Positions 12,085-15,300 of a stretch of DNA of 15,300 bases are shown piece by piece (within the stretch, counting starts at the first letter, position 1; every line of letters begins with the position of its first letter). The stretch comes from an uncultured Mycoplasmatota bacterium. Lineage in GTDB: Bacteria > Bacillota_I > Bacilli_A > RF39 > UBA660. The notes beneath the pieces are model-generated. The model had not been told where the DNA came from. It saw only the letters and a program-made list of their open reading frames with translations, and made no database searches. A program made the position numbers and the translations under genes. The stretch lies in contig UQOS01000032.1 of NCBI GenBank assembly GCA_900542735.1, forward strand, positions 1 through 15,300, read 5' to 3'.

Positions 12085-12445
12085 AAATAATTATTCTTTA
12101 ATGGAAAAAAATAATTTTGATGTTATGAATAATCAAGTGCATGATAAAATAAACCAAGATGATAAAAAAAGAAATATATATAATGCTTTTAGTGATTATA
12201 TTATTTGTTTAGAAAAAACTTTAAACACTGAAACAAATCCCTATAAAATAAGTTTAATAAAAGATGAAATTAGTAAATTAAGAATAGAACAGCAAAAGTA
12301 TTATGTTCCTTCTATCTTAGAAAGAGCTGTATATAATGAAAATAAAGATAATAATTCTTTAGAAAAATCTTCTTTCTCATTAGTGAAGCAAATAAAAGCT
12401 AATTTTAATCATAAAAATAGAAAGAGTGGTAATAATAATGAATAG
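12071..12445 (+). CDS. Hypothetical 124-residue protein between iscS and thiI
   Basis: A hydrophilic protein with no recognised family, signal peptide or membrane helix. The first 30 residues are Asn/Lys-rich and probably disordered. Residues about 37-80 look helical (N-A-F-S-D-Y-I-I-C-L-E-K-T-L, then Y-K-I-S-L-I-K-D-E-I-S-K-L-R-I-E-Q-Q), ending in V-P-S-I-L-E-R-A-V. The tail is basic. There is one cysteine only. The start is ATG with GAGGTA seven bases upstream, overlapping the iscS end by 14 bases; its last bases overlap the thiI start. The overlaps on both sides and the operon make co-expression with iscS and thiI almost certain. Whether it acts in sulfur transfer is unknown. Confidence 0.8.
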   Translation: MKKNRNNYSLMEKNNFDVMNNQVHDKINQDDKKRNIYNAFSDYIICLEKTLNTETNPYKISLIKDEISKLRIEQQKYYVPSILERAVYNENKDNNSLEKSSFSLVKQIKANFNHKNRKSGNNNE

Positions 12446-13622
12446 AGTTGTATTAATTAAATATGGAGAACTTACTACCAAAAAAGGAAATCGTAAATTT
12501 TTTATTAATACATTGTATCAAAATTTAAAAAAGAAACTTAATAATTTTGATGTTAAGATTAGTCGTGATATTTCTAGAATGTATATTGAATTTTCAGAGC
12601 AGGAATTAGAGTTAGTATTAAAAAAATTAAATCAAGTATTTGGCGTTCATTCTTATCAAATTGCTTATAAAATTGAAACAGATATCGAAAAAATTAAAGA
12701 ATTAGCAGTAGAAGTAATGAATGAAAAAAGTGGTACTTTTAAAGTTGAAACAAGAAGAGCTAATAAAAACTTTCCTATTCAAAGTATTGAATTTAGTAGA
12801 CAAGTTGGCGGTTTAGTTTTAAAAAATAATAGTCATTTAACAGTAGATGTTCATAATCCAGATACTACTTTAACGATTGAAATACTAGAACGTTTTACTT
12901 ATTTATATACTGATATTTATCATGGCTTAGGTGGTTATCCTGTTGGAGTACAATCTAAGGGAATGCTTATGTTAAGTGGTGGGATTGATTCACCTGTAGC
13001 AGGTTGGATGGCTTTAAAACGTGGTGTTAAAATTGATGCTGTTTATTTTGAAGCTATTCCACATACTAGTTTAGAAGCTAGATATAAAGTAATTGAACTT
13101 TCTCGTAAATTATGTAAATACTGTGATAGTATAAAACTTCATATTGTACCTTTTACTAATATTCAGGAAGCTATTTATAAAGAATGTAATCCAGAATACT
13201 GTATTACTATTATGCGTAGAATGATGTATCGTATTATGGAAAAACTTGCTAAGAAGAATAAAGGATTAGTTATTATTAATGGAGAATCTATTGGACAAGT
13301 TGCTAGTCAAACACTAACTAGTATGTCTGTTATTAATTCTGTTACTAATATGCCAGTAATTCGTCCAGTTGCTTGTTTAGATAAGTTAGAGATTATCGAT
13401 ATTGCTAAAAAAATAGATACTTATGATATTAGTATTTTACCTTATGAAGATTGTTGTACAGTGTTTGTTCCTAAACACCCAGTGATTAATCCTAGTCTTC
13501 AAGAATGCTTATTAAATGAAAAAAAATTTGATTTTGAAAAAATGATAGATGAGACAGTTAATCAAGTAGAAACTGTTGTAATAAAAGAAGTAGAAGAAGA
13601 AAAATTTAGTGATTTGCTTTAA
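12438..13622 (+). CDS. thiI: tRNA sulfurtransferase ThiI (4-thiouridine synthase)
   Basis: It adenylates U8 of tRNA and inserts sulfur from the cysteine desulfurase encoded upstream; in some bacteria it also feeds thiazole synthesis. From ATG 12438 the protein has 394 residues, the short Bacillus-type form without the C-terminal rhodanese domain of E. coli. In order: an N-terminal ferredoxin-like segment starting V-L-I-K-Y-G-E-L-T-T-K-K-G-N-R; a THUMP domain (about 60-165, including F-K-V-E-T-R-R-A-N-K); the PP-loop ATPase motif L-S180-G-G-I-D-S-P-V-A; and P-Y-E-D-C339-C340-T-V-F near the C-terminus. An in-frame GTG at 12426 adds four residues but has no ribosome site. The ATG overlaps the end of the preceding small gene. 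Confidence 0.97.
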   Translation: MNRVVLIKYGELTTKKGNRKFFINTLYQNLKKKLNNFDVKISRDISRMYIEFSEQELELVLKKLNQVFGVHSYQIAYKIETDIEKIKELAVEVMNEKSGTFKVETRRANKNFPIQSIEFSRQVGGLVLKNNSHLTVDVHNPDTTLTIEILERFTYLYTDIYHGLGGYPVGVQSKGMLMLSGGIDSPVAGWMALKRGVKIDAVYFEAIPHTSLEARYKVIELSRKLCKYCDSIKLHIVPFTNIQEAIYKECNPEYCITIMRRMMYRIMEKLAKKNKGLVIINGESIGQVASQTLTSMSVINSVTNMPVIRPVACLDKLEIIDIAKKIDTYDISILPYEDCCTVFVPKHPVINPSLQECLLNEKKFDFEKMIDETVNQVETVVIKEVEEEKFSDLL

Positions 13623-13656
13623 AAACAAAAAGGTAAAAATTACCATAGAAATTTAT

Positions 13657-13685
13657 GTATGATTTGTTCAAAAGTTCACATTCTA
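13657..13685 (+). promoter_or_regulatory. Sigma-G-type forespore promoter of the spore protein gene
   Basis: GTATG (13657-13661), 17 bases, then CATTCTA (13679-13685). This matches the Bacillus sigma-G pattern GnATR-N17/18-CATnnTA and lies 23 bases before the SASP start codon, upstream of AGGAGGTGAG. Late forespore expression is what this gene family needs, so motif and function agree. Confidence 0.7.
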
Positions 13686-13708
13686 TTAATGTATAGGAGG
13701 TGAGATAA

Positions 13709-13921
13709 ATGAACAATACAAATAACTCTTCAATGAAAATGAGAGTACCAGGAGCTAAACAAGCTATCGAAAAAATGAAATACGAAATCGCTAACGAATT
13801 CGGTGTAGCTTTAGGTGCTGATACTACTTCTCGTGCTAATGGTAGCGTTGGTGGTGAAATTACTAGACGTTTAGTTCAATCAGGAATGAACAACATTAGT
13901 GGAAGTTACCAAAACAAATAA
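13709..13921 (+). CDS. Alpha/beta-type small acid-soluble spore protein (SASP)
   Basis: It coats and protects DNA in dormant spores and is degraded by the GPR protease at germination. The 70-residue length is normal. The GPR recognition segment is K-Y-E26-I-A-N-E-F-G-V33, with cleavage expected after E26. The second conserved block is G48-G-E-I-T-R-R-L-V56, and A-D-T-T-S-R-A-N-G-S-V-G-G links them. The start is ATG behind a strong AGGAGGTGAG site. Codons such as ATC, TAC, AAC and TTC are enriched against the neighbouring genes, which prefer T/A-ending codons, as expected for very high expression. A sigma-G-like promoter precedes it and a hairpin terminator follows. As in B. subtilis sspA, it lies next to thiI. 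Confidence 0.97.
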   Translation: MNNTNNSSMKMRVPGAKQAIEKMKYEIANEFGVALGADTTSRANGSVGGEITRRLVQSGMNNISGSYQNK

Positions 13922-13949
13922 TCAAAGGATTAATGATTTGTTAATTCTT

Positions 13950-13986
13950 AAAAGATAGGCTCTAGGGTCTATCTTTTGGTTTTTAT
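13950..13986 (+). terminator. Intrinsic terminator of the SASP gene
   Basis: A 9-bp perfect stem AAAAGATAG/CTATCTTTT (13950-13958 with 13969-13977) is followed by GG and a T-rich tract. Confidence 0.8.
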
Positions 13987-14014
13987 TGAAAAATTTATCA
14001 TTTTGTGGTATAAT
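13986..14014 (+). promoter_or_regulatory. Sigma-A promoter of the HA-domain protein gene
   Basis: TTGAAA (13986-13991), 17 bases, then TATAAT (14009-14014), with a TGG before the -10 giving an extended -10. It is the second-best promoter in the window after rpsD's, 29 bases before the start codon. Confidence 0.85.
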
Positions 14015-14042
14015 ACAGCTCAATTAAAAAAGGGGTGTAATT

Positions 14043-14951
14043 ATGGATACTATGAATTTTTTAAGTAATACTATTTATGTACCTAATATTAATACTAAAT
14101 TTTTAGAAACTATGAAAAATAGTCATCGTCGTAATGATGCCATTTGGCTAGAACATTATTTCAATTTGATTAAATACTATCAGGAACATGGTAATATTGA
14201 TGTTGATAGATTTCAAAATAAAGATATTTATTATTGGTTATCTAGACAAAGACATGAATATGGAAAACCTAATCATGGTAGTTTGACTCATGTTAGAATA
14301 GGATTATTAAATAATTTAGATATGAAGTGGGATTTACAGGCAGAAGCATGGGACGAAAAATATTATGTAGTAGAAAAATATTATCAAGATCATGGTACTA
14401 CAGATATACCACAAAGTTATGTTACTAAAGATGGTTTTAAGCCTGGTGTATGGTTAGAAAATCAAAGACTAGTGCGTAATGGAAAAATAGAATCTTATAT
14501 TAATGAAGATCGTGTTCAAATATTAGATGATTTAGAAATAAAATGGAATGTACGTGATGAAAAATGGATGCAGTATTATAATGCTTTAAAAAATTTTTAT
14601 TCAAAAAATCATCATAGTAATGTTCCACAATACTATGTAACAGAAGATAATTTACAACTTGGCGCTTGGCTTAGAAATCAACGATTAGCTTATTTTGGTA
14701 AAGGAACTTATCATATTGAAAGATGGCAAATTAAACTTTTAAATGATTTAAATGTTGACTGGAGTCCTAATGATACTAGATTATTAAATCGAACTATTAG
14801 TAATTTAAATATAGAAAAATATGAAAAAGTATTATTAGCTAGATTTTCTCATGTTTTAGATGATATTAAGTATGAAGAAGACAATATGATTACAGATAGC
14901 AATATGCAAAAAAGATTAGTAAATAGTATTGAGAGAAGAGTTTGGAGATAA
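14043..14951 (+). CDS. Protein made of three helicase-associated (HA) domains
   Basis: A 302-residue protein with three tandem repeats (about 35-97, 103-169, 175-241). Each has an aromatic-rich helix (W-x-x-x-Y-x-x-x-x-x-Y-Y-x-x-H-G), a central W-L-x-x-Q-R motif (W65, W137, W209) and a closing L-x-x-L-x-x-x-W (W96, W168, W240). Both tryptophan series are spaced exactly 72 residues. This matches the helicase-associated (HA, PF03457) domain. That domain usually occurs in arrays C-terminal to superfamily 2 helicases and is thought to bind nucleic acid. No helicase motor is present here; the ends are a 34-residue leader and a 60-residue helical charged tail. The start is ATG with AAAGGGGTG upstream. 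It is monocistronic from its own good promoter, and its function is unknown. Confidence 0.85.
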   Translation: MDTMNFLSNTIYVPNINTKFLETMKNSHRRNDAIWLEHYFNLIKYYQEHGNIDVDRFQNKDIYYWLSRQRHEYGKPNHGSLTHVRIGLLNNLDMKWDLQAEAWDEKYYVVEKYYQDHGTTDIPQSYVTKDGFKPGVWLENQRLVRNGKIESYINEDRVQILDDLEIKWNVRDEKWMQYYNALKNFYSKNHHSNVPQYYVTEDNLQLGAWLRNQRLAYFGKGTYHIERWQIKLLNDLNVDWSPNDTRLLNRTISNLNIEKYEKVLLARFSHVLDDIKYEEDNMITDSNMQKRLVNSIERRVWR

Positions 14952-15214
14952 AAATAAAATTTTAGCTATTGTTTACTAACTGAAAGTAATGTATACTTTA
15001 GATGTAATAGATATAGTTACTAAGTATGTTAATTAAGAACTATGAGTATTAGCTTGTTGTCCTTTTATTATATGGCTATTTTGAATATTTTGAATTTCAA
15101 AAAAGTATAAAAATATCTTTTATTTAATTCGTGAAAAGCCTTTATTTTACTAGTTATGACTCCTGTTTTTATATTTTTTAAGTAACATACTTAGAAACCA
15201 AGATAGGAGTCATT
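14952..15214. other. Intergenic region with interleaved inverted repeats
   Basis: No gene is supported in these 263 bases and no clear terminator follows the HA gene. A 12-bp exact inverted repeat links 15020-15031 with 15183-15194, and a 9-bp one links 15156-15164 with 15205-15213. A 15-base palindrome (TTTTGAA-T-TTCAAAA) lies at 15088-15102. A weak -10 (TATAAA, 15106-15111) is possible. The region is probably the promoter and leader of the last gene. Confidence 0.5.
15156..15213 (+). promoter_or_regulatory. Inverted repeat that can sequester the ribosome site of the last gene
   Basis: ATGACTCCT (15156-15164) is an exact reverse complement of AGGAGTCAT (15205-15213), which contains the AGGAG ribosome site of the gene starting at 15215. 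If transcribed, the two can form a 9-bp stem with a 40-base loop that hides the site. Sequence fact; regulation is inferred. Confidence 0.5.
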
Positions 15215-15300
15215 ATGAGTAAAGGTAAGAAGATTTATTTTTTAGTATTATTATTAATTACTATTTTAGTAACGACATTTTATTTTTCATATGCCATATT
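15215..15300 (+). CDS. N-terminus of a membrane-anchored or secreted protein (partial)
   Basis: The first 28 codons are visible and the gene runs out of the window. The start ATG is preceded by AGGAG at five-base spacing. The N-terminus is M-S-K-G-K-K, followed by a hydrophobic run from I7 to about A27 (Y-F-L-V-L-L-L-I-T-I-L-V-T-T-F-Y-F-S-Y-A), so a signal peptide or signal anchor is clear. No lipobox is seen in the visible part. The family cannot be told from this fragment. Confidence 0.75.
   Translation, partial: MSKGKKIYFLVLLLITILVTTFYFSYAI

Noticed and set aside
13632..13644. GGTAA-AAA-TTACC hairpin after thiI as a terminator
   Set aside because: Only 5 bp and no following T-run, so the end of the thiI transcript is unresolved.
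14043..14951. HA-domain gene as a sign of a nearby defence or mobile element
   Set aside because: No helicase, nuclease, integrase or repeat boundary lies next to it within the window; context is housekeeping.
15042..15110. 22-codon open frame in the last intergenic region as a leader peptide
   Set aside because: No ribosome site, no sensible codon run for attenuation, AT-rich chance frame.

Overview
The window (about 15.3 kb, very AT-rich) looks like chromosome from a low-GC, spore-forming Firmicute of the Bacilli/Erysipelotrichia kind. The evidence is Shine-Dalgarno sites of the AGGAGG/AGGTGA type, a tyrosyl T-box leader, ytxG/ytxH-type genes, ezrA, an iscS-thiI operon and an alpha/beta-type small acid-soluble spore protein. 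All 19 gene ends visible use TAA or TAG. Tryptophan is always TGG, so the standard bacterial code fits. No rRNA, tRNA, CRISPR array or insertion sequence was seen.

Layout. 1-119: tail of a probable Rpn-family nuclease gene, then a bidirectional terminator shared with a small convergent coiled-coil protein gene. 445-1083: trmB. 1140-3664: a tight five-gene operon encoding a lipoprotein, an acidic low-complexity protein, YtxG-like and YtxH-like proteins and a 73-residue protein; it ends in a hairpin that overlaps the last stop codon. 3704-7051: a sigma-A promoter and tyrosine T-box drive tyrS and, 14 bases later, a large membrane protein with a lysine-rich cytoplasmic arm and a predicted seven-bladed beta-propeller outside. 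7093-8179: two minus-strand genes, a three-helix membrane protein and rpsD, the latter with a perfect sigma-A promoter and a roughly 150-nt structured leader. 8523-10238: ezrA. 10300-10848: a small methyltransferase. 10939-13619: operon of cysteine desulfurase, an unknown 124-residue protein, and thiI. 13709-13921: spore protein gene behind a sigma-G-like promoter. 14043-14951: a protein made almost entirely of three helicase-associated (HA) domains. 15215-15300: start of a membrane or secreted protein whose ribosome site lies inside an inverted repeat.

How it fits together. Several genes serve translation and tRNA modification (trmB, tyrS, rpsD, iscS-thiI). Others concern envelope or division (lipoprotein, ytxGH, ezrA, propeller protein). 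At least one serves sporulation. As I recall the Bacillus subtilis map, the order trmB / ytxG-ytxH / tyrS / rpsD / ezrA / nifZ-thiI / sspA occurs there too, with many genes between. The window therefore looks like a compacted ancestral Bacilli neighbourhood into which lineage-specific genes are interleaved: the propeller protein, the 124-residue protein and the HA protein.

No defence island or mobile system is evident. The least explained items are the propeller protein under tyrosine control, the 299-residue protein that may be a motor-less SftA relic, the 124-residue protein between iscS and thiI, the HA-only protein, and the leader before the last gene.
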